From the NCBI RefSeq assembly GCF_000282095.2, contig NZ_AKKC02000016.1, positions 310,001-374,000 on the forward strand: a stretch of 64,000 nucleotides of DNA. Direction: 5' to 3'. The notes beneath the pieces are model-generated. The model was not told where the DNA came from and did not search any database. It was given only the letters and a program-made list of their open reading frames with translations. This stretch comes from Rhizobium sp. CF080. Lineage in GTDB: Bacteria > Pseudomonadota > Alphaproteobacteria > Rhizobiales > Rhizobiaceae. This document shows, one piece after another, positions 35,812 to 45,215 of the stretch (position 1 is its first letter; every line of letters starts with the position of its first letter). The translations under genes were made by a program, and so were the position numbers.

Positions 35812-36624
35812 TCACTGCGACATGGTCGAACGATGCGCCCAGCCCGTCATGCGCATCTCGATCCAGGCCATCAGCGCATACATGGCGATGCCTTCGACGG
35901 CGAGCATCAGGAGGCCGGCGAAAACCAGAGGCACGTTGAACTGGCTCTGGGCGGAGCTCATCATGTTGCCGAGGCCGTAGTTCGAAGCGACGGTTTCCGA
36001 CACGACCGAACCCACGAAGGCGAGCGTGATCGCCACTTTCAGCGAGCCGAAGAAATAGGGCATGGAACGCGGGATGCCGACCTTCAGCATGATGTCGAGT
36101 TTCTTCGCGCCGAGCGCGCGCAGCACGTCCTCGGTTTCCGGCTCGATGGTGGCAAGGCCGGTCGCGACGTTGACGACGATCGGGAAGAAGGAGATCAGGA
36201 AGGCGGTGAGGATGGCAGGCACGGCCCCGATGCCGAACCAGATGACCAGGATCGGTACGAGCGCCACCTTGGGGATGGCGTTGAAGCCGATCATCAGCGG
36301 ATAGAGCCCGGCATAGATCGCCTTCGACCAGCCGATGAAAAGGCCGATCGCCAGGCCCGCCACCACGGCGATCGCGAAGCCGACGGTGGTCGTATAGAGC
36401 GTCTGCAGCGAGTTCTTCCAGATCGGCGACCAGTATTGCACGATCGCCTGGAAGACGCGCGACGGCGCCGGCAGGATGGTGGGCGGTGTCTGCAGCACGA
36501 TGACCAGTAGTTCCCAGGCGAGGAAAAGCCCGATCGTATAGAGCCAGGGGGCGAGTTTCACCCAGTTGATCCGCTGGGCAAGCGGTTTTCCGGGCGTCGC
36601 GGTGTTTTCGGTCAGCACACTCAT
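35812..36624 (-). CDS. NitT/TauT-type ABC transporter permease
   Basis: 270-aa inner-membrane permease of the BPD_transp_1 family, six helices. The EAA-loop motif typical of such proteins appears around ALGAKKLDIMLKVGIPRSMP. The start (MSVLTENTATPGKPLAQRIN) is cytoplasmic. It overlaps the ATPase gene by 4 bases (ATPase stop at 36621-36623). Third gene of a substrate-binding/ATPase/permease operon on the minus strand. Substrate unknown; see the binding protein. Confidence 0.92.
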   Translation of the reverse strand: MSVLTENTATPGKPLAQRINWVKLAPWLYTIGLFLAWELLVIVLQTPPTILPAPSRVFQAIVQYWSPIWKNSLQTLYTTTVGFAIAVVAGLAIGLFIGWSKAIYAGLYPLMIGFNAIPKVALVPILVIWFGIGAVPAILTAFLISFFPIVVNVATGLATIEPETEDVLRALGAKKLDIMLKVGIPRSMPYFFGSLKVAITLAFVGSVVSETVASNYGLGNMMSSAQSQFNVPLVFAGLLMLAVEGIAMYALMAWIEMRMTGWAHRSTMSQ

Positions 36625-37409
36625 GCGACAACCCTCGCGCTGGCGATTTCACCGTGCAGTTCATGCACCATGTCGTTGAAGGCCTTTTCGTACATGACTT
36701 CCAGATCGCGGGGACGTGCGAAGGGCACGGCATGTTCCTTCAGCACCTTGCCGGGACGGGCGCTCATCACGAAGATGCGGTCGGCCAGGAAAGTCGCCTC
36801 GCGCAGGTCGTGAGTGACGAGGATGATGGTGACGCCCTGCGCCGCATGCAGGTCGCGGATGACGCACCACAGCTCCTCGCGGGTGAACGCGTCGAGGGCG
36901 CCAAACGGTTCGTCGAGCATCAAGAGTTCGGGTTCGTGGATCAGCGCCCGGCAGAGATTGGCGCGCTGCTGCATGCCGCCGGACAGCTGCCAGGGGAATT
37001 TCGAGCCGAAACCCTTCAAGCCGACGGTTTCGAGCAGGTGTTCGGCCTTTTCGACATACTCCTTCTTGTTGGCGCGCAGGCGGTGGCGGTGTCTCTCGAC
37101 GATTTCGAGCGGCAGGAGGATGTTGTCGAGCGTGGTGCGCCAGGGCAGCATGGTCGGGTTCTGGAAGGCCATGCCGACGATCGAAACCGGCTTGGTCACC
37201 TGCTTTTCGGCGACGACCACGACGCCGCTCTGCGGGATGTGCAGGCCGGTGACCAGTTTCATCAGTGTCGACTTGCCGCAGCCGGACGGGCCGACAACCG
37301 CCGCGAACTCGCCCTTGCCGACCTTCATGGTCAGGCCGGAGACGGCAAGCGTGCCGGCAGCACCGCCATAGCGCATGTCGACATTGTCGATGGAAACGAG
37401 GTGCGTCAT
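36621..37409 (-). CDS. NitT/TauT-type ABC transporter ATPase
   Basis: 262-aa nucleotide-binding subunit. Walker A GPSGCGKSTL, Q-loop region AFQNPTMLPWRTTLDN, signature LSGGMQQRANLCRALI and Walker B ELLMLDEPFGALDAFTRE, then the VTHDLREA switch. The conserved phrase matches the SsuB/TauB-like subfamily. Its stop overlaps the permease start. Separated from the binding-protein gene by 185 bases that contain an inverted palindrome pair. Confidence 0.93.
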   Translation of the reverse strand: MTHLVSIDNVDMRYGGAAGTLAVSGLTMKVGKGEFAAVVGPSGCGKSTLMKLVTGLHIPQSGVVVVAEKQVTKPVSIVGMAFQNPTMLPWRTTLDNILLPLEIVERHRHRLRANKKEYVEKAEHLLETVGLKGFGSKFPWQLSGGMQQRANLCRALIHEPELLMLDEPFGALDAFTREELWCVIRDLHAAQGVTIILVTHDLREATFLADRIFVMSARPGKVLKEHAVPFARPRDLEVMYEKAFNDMVHELHGEIASARVVA

Positions 37410-37438
37410 TGGGTCTCCGTTGCTGGCGGCTTGCTTCC

Positions 37439-37586
37439 TCTTCTCCCCTCGGGGAGAAGGTGGCCCGAAGGGTCGGATGAGGGGGCGCCCGCCGCGGATT
37501 CGGCCTTTCGCTTATCGCTCAAGGCGTCGCTGCGCTCCTCCCCCTCATCTGCCCTATCGGGCATCTTCTCCCCGAGGGGAGAAGAT
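37439..37586. repeat. Inverted palindromic element pair inside an ABC-transporter operon
   Basis: Copies at about 37439-37485 and 37539-37586 face each other with CTCCCCTCGGGGAGAAG and CTTCTCCCCGAGGGGAGAAG cores and GGCCCGAAGGGTCGGATGAG versus CTCATCTGCCCTATCGGGCA next to them; the copies have diverged more than the 4786 pair. The 53-base centre is unique. It separates the binding-protein gene from the ATPase-permease pair, where it could attenuate downstream expression or stabilise the upstream transcript. Confidence 0.7.
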
Positions 37587-37594
37587 AGATCCAA

Positions 37595-38635
37595 TCAGGG
37601 CAGCAACCGCTGTTCCTTGGCCGGCAGGAAGCTGGCGTCGAAGACCTGGTCGGCCTTGACGTTGCCCTTGAGGCCCATGGAGACTTTCAGCGTGTCGATC
37701 GAGGCGGCAAGGCGGGCCGGATCGATGCCGCCAAAGCCGTTGGCGACGACGTAAGGGGTCTTGATGTTCATCGCGTTTGCCATTTTCAGGCGCTCGAGTT
37801 CGATATCCTTGTTGAGCGTCTCGTTGCGCTTCAAGACGGCGGCGACGCCTTCTTCCGGCTTGGCGACGGCATCGGCAAAGCCCTTGGCGAGCGCCTTCAG
37901 GACACCCTTGACGGCGGCCGGGTTCTTGGCCGCGAAATCGGTGTTGATGAGGATGGCGTTGCCATAAAGGTTGAGGCCGTTCTCGGCCATCAGGATGGTG
38001 GCGATGTCGTCATCCTTGATGCCCTGGGCCTTCAGATTGAGGATGACCGAGAAGGCGAAACCGAAGACCGCGTCGACCTTGCCCTGGGCGAGCATCGGCT
38101 CGCGGACCGGGAAGCCGATCGATTCGAGCGTGATCTTGGAATCGTCGATCTTGGCTACCTGCTTGAAAGCCTTCCACTGGGCGAAGGCGCCGTCCGGCGG
38201 CGGCGCGCCGAGCTTCTTGCCTTCCAGCGACTTCGGATCGGTGGTGATGCCGAGCGACTTGCGGCCGACGACCGCGAAGGTCGGGCGCTCGTAGATCATC
38301 ATCGCGGCCTTGATCTTCTGGTTCGGGTCCTCGTCGAGGAACTTGATCAGCGAGTTGATATCGCCGAAACCCATCTGGTAGGCGCCGGTCGCAACGCGCG
38401 GGATCGCCTCCACCGAGCCGTTGCCGGTGTCGATCGTGACGTCGAGGCCCTCGGCCTTGAAGTAACCCTTGTCCTGCGCCAGCAGGAAGCCGGCGGCCGG
38501 GCCTTCGAACTTCCAGTCGAGCGTCAGCTTGACCGCGGTTTGCGCCAGCGCCGGGGCGGGAGCAGAGGAAAAGCCGGCGGCAAGCGCAAGGGCCGCGACG
38601 GCCGGGAGTTTTGAGAACAGTCTGCGCGAGATCAT
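37595..38635 (-). CDS. Periplasmic substrate-binding protein, NMT1/THI5-like
   Basis: 346-aa exported binding protein with a signal peptide (MISRRLFSKLPAVAALALAA start, cleavage near ALAQT) and the NMT1/THI5-like domain: TLDWKFEGPAAGFLLAQDKG, GYFKAEGLDVTID. Related systems import taurine, alkylsulfonates, nitrate or thiamine/riboflavin precursors. The WKFEGPAAGF segment resembles aromatic-lined pockets for heterocyclic ligands, so a vitamin precursor is plausible but unproved. The gene precedes the ATPase and permease genes and is probably the first gene of the operon. Confidence 0.9.
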   Translation of the reverse strand: MISRRLFSKLPAVAALALAAGFSSAPAPALAQTAVKLTLDWKFEGPAAGFLLAQDKGYFKAEGLDVTIDTGNGSVEAIPRVATGAYQMGFGDINSLIKFLDEDPNQKIKAAMMIYERPTFAVVGRKSLGITTDPKSLEGKKLGAPPPDGAFAQWKAFKQVAKIDDSKITLESIGFPVREPMLAQGKVDAVFGFAFSVILNLKAQGIKDDDIATILMAENGLNLYGNAILINTDFAAKNPAAVKGVLKALAKGFADAVAKPEEGVAAVLKRNETLNKDIELERLKMANAMNIKTPYVVANGFGGIDPARLAASIDTLKVSMGLKGNVKADQVFDASFLPAKEQRLLP

Positions 38636-39140
38636 GAAAGGTCGTCCCCCTGGAGTTTTTTGTTCGGATAGGAAGCATCCAAGCGTTTATTATGCGGGCG
38701 CGCAAGTCGAAATTGCACATAAAACAATCATACTTTAGAATTGATCGTTATATGTGCGAACGCTATTTCAATGCGCAGAGTTCTGCCGATGTTTTTGGCA
38801 GAACCGCTTGAGAACTGCACGTCAGGCGGGAGCGCCAAAAATCCACTTCGATATGGTTCAGTGCGTTAGCGAAGCGGTGAGCCATGGTTCGCGGAACACG
38901 GGAATACGGCAGCGGGCACCGTGGAGGAGAAACGGGTTGCCGCAGCCAACGCCTGAAACCTCGTCCGGACGATACCGCAACCGAAATCCGGGCCATTGGA
39001 TCCGGCTTGGGTGGTCCTCAAAAACGGCAATGGTTTCCGTGGCTTCCGATTGAGGTTGGGTTGTGGAACACGGCTCTTCCCTTCCCTCGCCCGGCAATTG
39101 TATAACCGCTCGACAGAACTCCTCACCCGCGAGCGTGCCG
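38636..39140. other. Divergent intergenic region, no gene seen
   Basis: 505 bases between two divergent genes. It must hold the promoter for the ABC operon (near 38700-38760, A/T-rich: ACAATCATACTTTAG) and for the DUF2339 gene. Frames of 60-100 codons occur but have no ribosome-binding site or recognisable motif. No repeat or structured RNA found. Confidence 0.5.
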
Positions 39141-41909
39141 ATGATCGAAATCCTCCTTCTGCTGCTGGTGATCCTGATGATGGGTCTCAATCGCAAGACC
39201 GCGACCCGAGTGGGTGCGCTCGAACAGGAGCTGGAGGCGATCAAGGCCGATCTGCTGGCGCGGCAACCGGTCTCCGCAGCAGCGCCGGGGGCACTTCCCG
39301 TGGCTGCAGCCGCTGCCGTCACCGAGGACGTGATCGAGGAACCGGTGCCCCAGGCCGAAGCAGTTCCGGCCGAAGCCTTGCCGGAAGAGACGATCGCGGC
39401 GAGCACAGCCGCCGAGGACGTTGCAACCGCGGAAGAAGCCCCTGCTCCCGCAATGACGGCAGCACCGCCGGCCGCCAAGCCGAAGACCAAGGAAAACCTC
39501 GAAAGTTATCTCGGTGCCCGCTGGCCGGTCTGGGTCGGCGGCGTGGCACTTGCCTTCGGCGGCATCTTCCTGGTGCGCGCTTCGATCGAGGCCGGGCTGC
39601 TCGGCCCGGGCGCACGCCTCGTGCTCGCCTGCCTGTTCGGCCTCGTCTTGATGGCCGGCGGCGAGATCGTACGGCGCCGGGCGATGCCGCAGGTGTCCGA
39701 CCGGTTCAGCAATGCGATGATCCCCGGCGCGCTGACGGCGGCGGGTGCAGTAACGCTGCTCGGGGCAATCTATGCGGCCTACGGCGTCTATGAATTCATC
39801 GGCGCGACCCCGGCCTTCATCCTGCTGGCGCTCGTGTCGTTTGCCACCATCGCGCTGTCGCTGCTGCACGGGCAGGCGCTGGCCGGGCTCGGCCTGCTCG
39901 CCTCGCTGCTGACCCCCGGCCTCGTCGCCAGCGACGAACCGAACGCCAATGCACTGTTCCTCTTCCTCGGCCTCACCTGGGTTGCTGTCAATGCCGCCTC
40001 GCGCTTCCGTCAATGGACGATCGTGCCGATGCTCGCCAATATCGGCGTCGGGCTCTGGGTGGTCGCCTATGCGATCGGCGCGGACGAGTTCGATACGCTG
40101 CCGCCGGCGCTGACGCTGATCGTGATGATCGCCGGCACCGGCTTCTTCTGGCCGGGTGCAGTCTATGGCAGGGACCGGGTGGTCAAGGCCGGCTGGGGCG
40201 GAATGCTGGGACGCCAGCCGCTGACCATCACGCTGTCGGTGGCGTTCATGTCGGTACTGCCGTCGCTCGCGATGCTGGCGACCAACCCGGTGGGCGGCAT
40301 CGATCCGTATTTCGCCGCCGCGGCAGTGATCGCCGCGCTCGCGGCACTCGGTGCCAGCCGCGTCTACACGGTCTGGCCGGCGATGATTGCCGCTGGCGGA
40401 GCGGTGCTGAGCCTCGCCATCGTGGCGATTTCGCTGCTCGATACCTATGTGCCGCAGCCGGTCGGCAACGAGCCGCTGCCGGTCATCACCTATACGACCG
40501 AAATCGCCGTCAGCCTGCTGCTCGGGGCGGTGTTCACGCTGCTCGGCTTTGCGTTTCTCAGGCGCTTCCGCAAGGCGGAGCCGGAATTCGCGATGGTCTG
40601 GAGCGTACTGATGTCGGGCGTGCCGGTGGCGCTGGCGACGATCAGCTTCCTCAATTTCGGCAATCTCGGGCGCGACTGGATCCACGGGCTCTACGGGGTC
40701 GGTCTCGGCCTCGTGCTGCTGGCCGGTGCCGAATGGCTGTTCCGCGACCGCGACGAGACGGATGGCCGCATAGACTGGGCGGCCAATCTGGTCGTTGCCG
40801 GCTCGTTTGCCGGTTTCACCCTGGCGCTGCATGCGCTGACCAACGGCATCGTCACCACCATTCTGGTTTCGGTGCTCGGCTTTGCCTATGTGCTCGGCAT
40901 GCGGGCGCGGCCCTGGCCGGCGCTGCCCTGGATGATGGCGGCGGCGATCCTGATCGTCTTTGGCCGCATCGCCTGGGAACCGACGCTGATCGGCCAGAAC
41001 AGTCTCGGCACCACGCCGTTCTTCAACGCGCTGCTACCGGGCTACGGCATTCCGACTCTGCTGGCGATCGTGACGGCCTATCTCTTGAAGGACTCTTCGG
41101 ATTTCCGCATCCGCAATCTGATGCAGGCGCTCGCGTCGCTCGCCGCCCTGATGACGGTCGCGGTGCTGGTGCGCCACGCGATGAACGGCGGTGTGCTGGA
41201 CGACCGGGTGCCGACGCTCGGCGAGCAGTCGATCTACACGCTGCTGACGGTCGGCTTCTCGGGTATCCTGATGACGCTCGACCTCAAGTCGCCGAGCCCT
41301 GTCTTCCGCTGGGGTTCGATGATCGCCGGTGTGCTCGCGACGATCAATGCGCTGTCGCTGCATGTGTTTGCGCTCAACCCCTATTTCAGCGGCGAAAACA
41401 CCGGTTCATGGCCTTTCCTCAACCTGCTGCTGCTCGGTTATCTCCTGCCCGGCCTCGCCTATGCACTGGTCGCCTATTACGCCCGCGGGCGGCGGCCGAT
41501 GCCTTACGTGATCATGCTGGCGCTCTCCGGCGCCGTGCTCGGTTTCCTGTGGGCAACGCTTTCGGTGCGCCGTTTCTGGCAGGGCGAGAACATCGCCGAC
41601 TGGAAGGGATTCATGGCCGCCGAGACCTATACCTATTCGGTGGTCTGGCTGCTGATCGGCGTGTTGCTGCTGGCGATCGGCTCGAAGCTCGACGCCAAGA
41701 GCCTGCGGCTCGCTTCCGCCGCTCTCGTGCTGGTCGCGGTGGTGAAAGTGTTCCTGGTCGACATGTCGAACCTCGAAGGGATTCTTCGGGCGCTGTCGTT
41801 CATCGGGCTCGGCGCGGTGCTGATCGGGATCGGGCTTTTCTACCAGCGCATTCTGGTGAACAAGAGCGGTGAGCCCGCCGCCACCGATTCCCAGGAACCC
41901 GCTTCGTGA
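39141..41909 (+). CDS. DUF2339 large polytopic membrane protein
   Basis: 922-aa integral membrane protein with a short N-terminal helix (MIEILLLLLVILMMGLNRK), a coiled/Ala-Glu-rich cytoplasmic stretch (about residues 25-125), and then some 25 hydrophobic helices to the C-terminus. The motif ENLESYLGARWPVWVGGVAL is the DUF2339 hallmark. Function unknown; sometimes proposed as an envelope-stress or transport-like protein. ATG at 39141 is preferred because the GTG at 39063 precedes the natural membrane start. Its stop overlaps the HD-domain gene by 4 bases. Confidence 0.88.
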   Translation: MIEILLLLLVILMMGLNRKTATRVGALEQELEAIKADLLARQPVSAAAPGALPVAAAAAVTEDVIEEPVPQAEAVPAEALPEETIAASTAAEDVATAEEAPAPAMTAAPPAAKPKTKENLESYLGARWPVWVGGVALAFGGIFLVRASIEAGLLGPGARLVLACLFGLVLMAGGEIVRRRAMPQVSDRFSNAMIPGALTAAGAVTLLGAIYAAYGVYEFIGATPAFILLALVSFATIALSLLHGQALAGLGLLASLLTPGLVASDEPNANALFLFLGLTWVAVNAASRFRQWTIVPMLANIGVGLWVVAYAIGADEFDTLPPALTLIVMIAGTGFFWPGAVYGRDRVVKAGWGGMLGRQPLTITLSVAFMSVLPSLAMLATNPVGGIDPYFAAAAVIAALAALGASRVYTVWPAMIAAGGAVLSLAIVAISLLDTYVPQPVGNEPLPVITYTTEIAVSLLLGAVFTLLGFAFLRRFRKAEPEFAMVWSVLMSGVPVALATISFLNFGNLGRDWIHGLYGVGLGLVLLAGAEWLFRDRDETDGRIDWAANLVVAGSFAGFTLALHALTNGIVTTILVSVLGFAYVLGMRARPWPALPWMMAAAILIVFGRIAWEPTLIGQNSLGTTPFFNALLPGYGIPTLLAIVTAYLLKDSSDFRIRNLMQALASLAALMTVAVLVRHAMNGGVLDDRVPTLGEQSIYTLLTVGFSGILMTLDLKSPSPVFRWGSMIAGVLATINALSLHVFALNPYFSGENTGSWPFLNLLLLGYLLPGLAYALVAYYARGRRPMPYVIMLALSGAVLGFLWATLSVRRFWQGENIADWKGFMAAETYTYSVVWLLIGVLLLAIGSKLDAKSLRLASAALVLVAVVKVFLVDMSNLEGILRALSFIGLGAVLIGIGLFYQRILVNKSGEPAATDSQEPAS

Positions 41910-42556
41910 CCGTTTCGCTTGTCGCCGCCTTTTCGCCTTTCGAGGCGCTTGCCGAAACCCTGATCCCGCATGCGACCGAGGGCGACGACGGCTCGCACGA
42001 TATCGCCCATATCCTGCGCGTCTTCCGCAATGCGATGCGCATCCACGCCCAGGAAGGCGGCGACGGGCGGGTGCTGGCCGCCGCCGTGTTGCTGCACGAT
42101 TGCGTGTCGGTCGAAAAGAACTCGCCGCTGCGGGCGCAGGCCTCGCGGCTGGCGGCCGAGAAGGCGTCCGCGATCCTTGCCGATCTCGGCTGGGAGAAGG
42201 CGGATATCGCGGCGGTCGCGCATGCGGTGATCGCGCACAGCTTTTCGGCCAATATTCCGCCCGAGACGCTGGAGGCGAAGATGCTGCAGGATGCCGACCG
42301 GCTGGATGCGATCGGCATGGTGGGCGCGGCGCGCTGCTTCTACATCGCCGGGCGGATGGGGTCAGGCCTCTATGACCCGGCCGATCCGCTCGCCAAAGAT
42401 CGCCCGCTCGACGACAAGGCTTTTGCGATCGACCATTTCGAGGTGAAACTGTTCAAGCTCGCCGACGGCTTCCAGACGGCCGCGGGGCGGGCTTTTGCCA
42501 CAGAGCGGCACGCGCGGCTGAAACAGGTCCTCGACCTCTTCATCGACGAGATCTGA
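41906..42556 (+). CDS. HD-domain phosphohydrolase
   Basis: 216-aa HD-domain protein: SHDIAHILRVFRNAMRIHAQ, VLLHDCVSVEKNSP (HD motif) and DADRLDAIGMVGAARCFYIAGRMG (final Asp), resembling YedJ-like proteins. GTG start at 41906 overlaps the DUF2339 stop. Members act on nucleotides or other phosphoesters; no substrate is evident. The next gene, a MOSC protein, follows 12 bases downstream, so it belongs to the DUF2339-HD-MOSC-GNAT operon. Confidence 0.85.
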   Translation: MTVSLVAAFSPFEALAETLIPHATEGDDGSHDIAHILRVFRNAMRIHAQEGGDGRVLAAAVLLHDCVSVEKNSPLRAQASRLAAEKASAILADLGWEKADIAAVAHAVIAHSFSANIPPETLEAKMLQDADRLDAIGMVGAARCFYIAGRMGSGLYDPADPLAKDRPLDDKAFAIDHFEVKLFKLADGFQTAAGRAFATERHARLKQVLDLFIDEI

Positions 42557-42568
42557 AGGAGACCCCCG

Positions 42569-43420
42569 ATGCGGATCAGCGAACTCAACTTCTATCCCCT
42601 GAAGAGCGGCCGCGGCATTGCGCTTGACGAAGCGGAGATCACGGCCGCAGGCATTCCCGGCGACCGGGAGATGATGGTCGTCGATCCGACGGGCATGTTC
42701 ATCACCCAGCGGGAATTGCAGTCTCTCGCCAGGCTCGAGGTCTACCCGGAAACCGATGCCGTGCGCTTCGCGGTGGAAGGGCAAGGCGAGATCAACGTCG
42801 CTCGGCCGCCGGCCGACCGGCGCATGGAAACGGTGGTGTGGAAATCCAGCGTCAACGCTGCGCTTGCCGACGATGCGGCCAATGCGGTGCTGTCGGAATG
42901 GCTCGGCCGCGATATCCGGCTGGTGTTCTTCGACGAACAGGCCCGGCGCGTCGCAAGCCCCGAATGGGCGGGCGACAATTCGCCGATGACCTTTGCCGAC
43001 GGCTACCAGGTGCTGGTGACCACGACGGGGTCGCTTGCCGCGCTCAATGCGGACATGGCGGCGAAGGGCGAAGGCGCGGTCGGCATGGAGCGGTTCCGGC
43101 CGAACATCGTGCTCGATCACGACGAACCTTGGGCGGAAGACGGCTGGACCGGCATTGAGATCGCCGGCATCCGCTTCGATTTCGTCAAGCCTTGCGCCCG
43201 CTGCATCATGACCACGCAGGACCAGCAGACCGGCTCGCGCGACGTGCCGGACCCCATCCCCGCCATGGGCCGCATCCGCATGTCCGCCGACCGGCGCGTG
43301 CCCGGCCCGCTGTTCGGCTGGAACGCCGTGCCGCGCGGCACCGGGCGGATCAAGATCGGCGATGAGGCGACGGTGGTTGCCGAGCGGGCGGAGGCCTGGG
43401 CGATCAAGCGGCGGGCTTGA
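42569..43420 (+). CDS. MOSC-domain protein (YcbX-like)
   Basis: 283-aa protein with N-terminal MOSC_N beta-barrel (RISELNFYPLKSGRGIALDE), then a MOSC domain (VGMERFRPNIVLDHDEPWAEDGWTG) containing the conserved Cys of the molybdenum-ligand loop (FVKPCARCIMTTQDQQTG). YcbX reduces N-hydroxylated base analogues with molybdenum cofactor. Position after DUF2339 and HD genes suggests operon membership. Substrate inferred from family only. Confidence 0.9.
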   Translation: MRISELNFYPLKSGRGIALDEAEITAAGIPGDREMMVVDPTGMFITQRELQSLARLEVYPETDAVRFAVEGQGEINVARPPADRRMETVVWKSSVNAALADDAANAVLSEWLGRDIRLVFFDEQARRVASPEWAGDNSPMTFADGYQVLVTTTGSLAALNADMAAKGEGAVGMERFRPNIVLDHDEPWAEDGWTGIEIAGIRFDFVKPCARCIMTTQDQQTGSRDVPDPIPAMGRIRMSADRRVPGPLFGWNAVPRGTGRIKIGDEATVVAERAEAWAIKRRA

Positions 43421-43433
43421 GCGGTTCCCATCG

Positions 43434-43931
43434 ATGATCGTCACCGACCGGCTCATCCTCAGGCGCCCAAAGCTTGCCGACGTCCCTGCCCTGTTCGAAT
43501 TCCTCGGCGACCCGAACGCGATGCGGTTCACCCATGTGGACGGCTCACCGAGGGAATGCCGGCGGCGGGTGGCGGTGCACGAATGGCGGCGGCGCCGGGA
43601 CGGTTACGCACCCTGGACGGTGGAGCTGAAGGAGAGTGGCCGGATCATCGGCTGGGGCGGGCTTTACGACGACCCCTTCGATCCGGGCTGGGGCGTCGAG
43701 CTCGGCTACTACTTTCACCCCGATAGCTGGGGCAAGGGATTTGGCCGCGAGCTGACGGCGGCAGCGATGCATGAAGCCGACGAGGTGCTGAAACTGCCGA
43801 AGGTCGGGGCCTTTGCCCGGCCGGAAAATGCCGCCTCACGGCGACTGCTCGAAAAGACGGGCTTTCAGGTGGTGCGTTACGTGCCCGAGATGGAACGCTA
43901 TTATTTCGAGCGCCTGTCGCCGGAAAGTTGA
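43434..43931 (+). CDS. GNAT-family N-acetyltransferase
   Basis: 165-aa acetyl-CoA-dependent acyltransferase of the RimJ/RimL type. Start MIVTDRLILRRPKLADVPAL is the classic GNAT opening; the acetyl-CoA loop is FHPDSWGKGFGRELTAAAM (pattern G-x-G-x-x-G-like), then RPENAASRRLLEKTGFQVVR. Target may be a ribosomal protein or small molecule. ATG at 43434 fits the family; a longer frame was rejected. Ends in a bidirectional terminator overlapping its stop codon. Confidence 0.88.
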   Translation: MIVTDRLILRRPKLADVPALFEFLGDPNAMRFTHVDGSPRECRRRVAVHEWRRRRDGYAPWTVELKESGRIIGWGGLYDDPFDPGWGVELGYYFHPDSWGKGFGRELTAAAMHEADEVLKLPKVGAFARPENAASRRLLEKTGFQVVRYVPEMERYYFERLSPES

Positions 43932-43932
43932 A

Positions 43933-43951
43933 GGGCCGCCCGAGGCGGCCC
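43933..43951. terminator. Bidirectional terminator between GNAT and MFS genes
   Basis: GGGCCGCC at 43933-43940 pairs with GGCGGCCC at 43944-43951 through a 3-base CGA loop. It lies just after the GNAT stop and before the convergent MFS gene end. Confidence 0.6.
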
Positions 43952-43957
43952 CTCCCA

Positions 43958-45181
43958 TCACTCGGCGGGATTGAGCGCCACGCCACTCGGCACTGCCTGC
44001 GGCTCCGGCCTGTTCAGCAAGCCATAACCCAGCAGCATCGTTGTGAAGGCCAGCCCGCCGCCGGCGACCGCGACCCAGAAGCCGTTGGAGGCGCCGTAGG
44101 CATCGATCGTCCAGCCGGCGAGCGAGGAGCCGGCGGCGAAGCCGATGCTCATGCCGGTCATCGCATAGGTGATGCCTTCCGTGACCTGCGACGAGGGAAC
44201 GATGCGTTCGATCAGGGTCATGGCGGAAATGAAGGTCGGCGAGATCGCGGCACCGGCGAGGAAGATCACCGCCGTCAGGCCCCAGAGGCTGCCGACGAAA
44301 GGCATGGGCAGCGTGGTGACGGCGGCAACCAGGCTTGCGAAGAGCAGCCGGCGGGCGAGCGACGACTTGAACCTGATGGCGCCGAAGACGAGGCCGACCA
44401 CGAAGGAACCGGCGGCATAGGCCGACAGGATGTAGGTGGCGGCGCCCTTGTTGCCCAGCGCTTCCGAGAAGGCGACCACCGAGACTTCCGCCGTGCCGAA
44501 GATAACGCCCATGCCGGCGCAGAGCACGACCAGGAACCACATGGCCAGCCGCCGCATGACCGAACCGCCGCCTTTTACGCGATGCGGATCGACCTTCGGT
44601 TCGGTCGATTTCTGGACGACGAACAGCGTCGTGCCGACCGCTAGGAAGGCTGCCGAGGCGAGCACGCCGGCTTCCGGGAAGAGCGCGACGCTAAGGCCGA
44701 TGCCGAAGACCGGGCCGCAGATATAGACGAGCTCGTCGATGACAGATTCGAAGGCGAAGGCGGTGTGCAGTTCCGGCCGGTCGCGATAGATCTCCGACCA
44801 GCGGGCGCGCACCAGCGCCATCATGCTCGGCATCAGCCCGGCGACGAGTGCGAAGGCGAACAGCGTCCAGATCGGCCAGCGCATCCAGGCAGCAGTGGCA
44901 AGACCGATCAGAGCGAAAAAGGTGACGAACGTCGTCGGCAGCAGCACGGCCGACTGGCCCTTGGCATCCACCCAGCGCGACACCTGCGGGGAGATGAAGG
45001 CGTTGGCGAGGGCAAACGTGGCCGAGACCGCGCCGGCCAGCCAATATTCGCCATGCGTCTGGGAAAGCATAGCGACGAGGCCGATCGTCGTCATCGGCAG
45101 CGGCAGCCTCGCCACGAAAGCGGCGGCGGAAAAACCTTTCGTACCCGGCCTTGCGAATATCTCGCGATAGGGATTGGGCAT
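43958..45181 (-). CDS. MFS transporter, drug-efflux-like
   Basis: 407-aa inner-membrane major-facilitator protein with 12 hydrophobic helices. The start FSAAAFVARLPLPMTTIGLV and later RSKPTEPKVD-containing central loop fit the family. Divergent TetR-type regulator 124 bases away with a set of palindromic operators points to ligand-inducible efflux. Substrate cannot be read. ATG at 45181 is preceded by an AGGAG-like site (GAGCAGG). Confidence 0.88.
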   Translation of the reverse strand: MPNPYREIFARPGTKGFSAAAFVARLPLPMTTIGLVAMLSQTHGEYWLAGAVSATFALANAFISPQVSRWVDAKGQSAVLLPTTFVTFFALIGLATAAWMRWPIWTLFAFALVAGLMPSMMALVRARWSEIYRDRPELHTAFAFESVIDELVYICGPVFGIGLSVALFPEAGVLASAAFLAVGTTLFVVQKSTEPKVDPHRVKGGGSVMRRLAMWFLVVLCAGMGVIFGTAEVSVVAFSEALGNKGAATYILSAYAAGSFVVGLVFGAIRFKSSLARRLLFASLVAAVTTLPMPFVGSLWGLTAVIFLAGAAISPTFISAMTLIERIVPSSQVTEGITYAMTGMSIGFAAGSSLAGWTIDAYGASNGFWVAVAGGGLAFTTMLLGYGLLNRPEPQAVPSGVALNPAE

Positions 45182-45215
45182 AACCTGCTCCTTGGGTTAT
45201 CTTGAATGAGAACTT

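Noticed and set aside
40013-41872. 619-codon plus-strand frame inside the DUF2339 gene
   Set aside because: It is an alternate-phase shadow, Arg/Ala-rich, without membrane segments or motifs.
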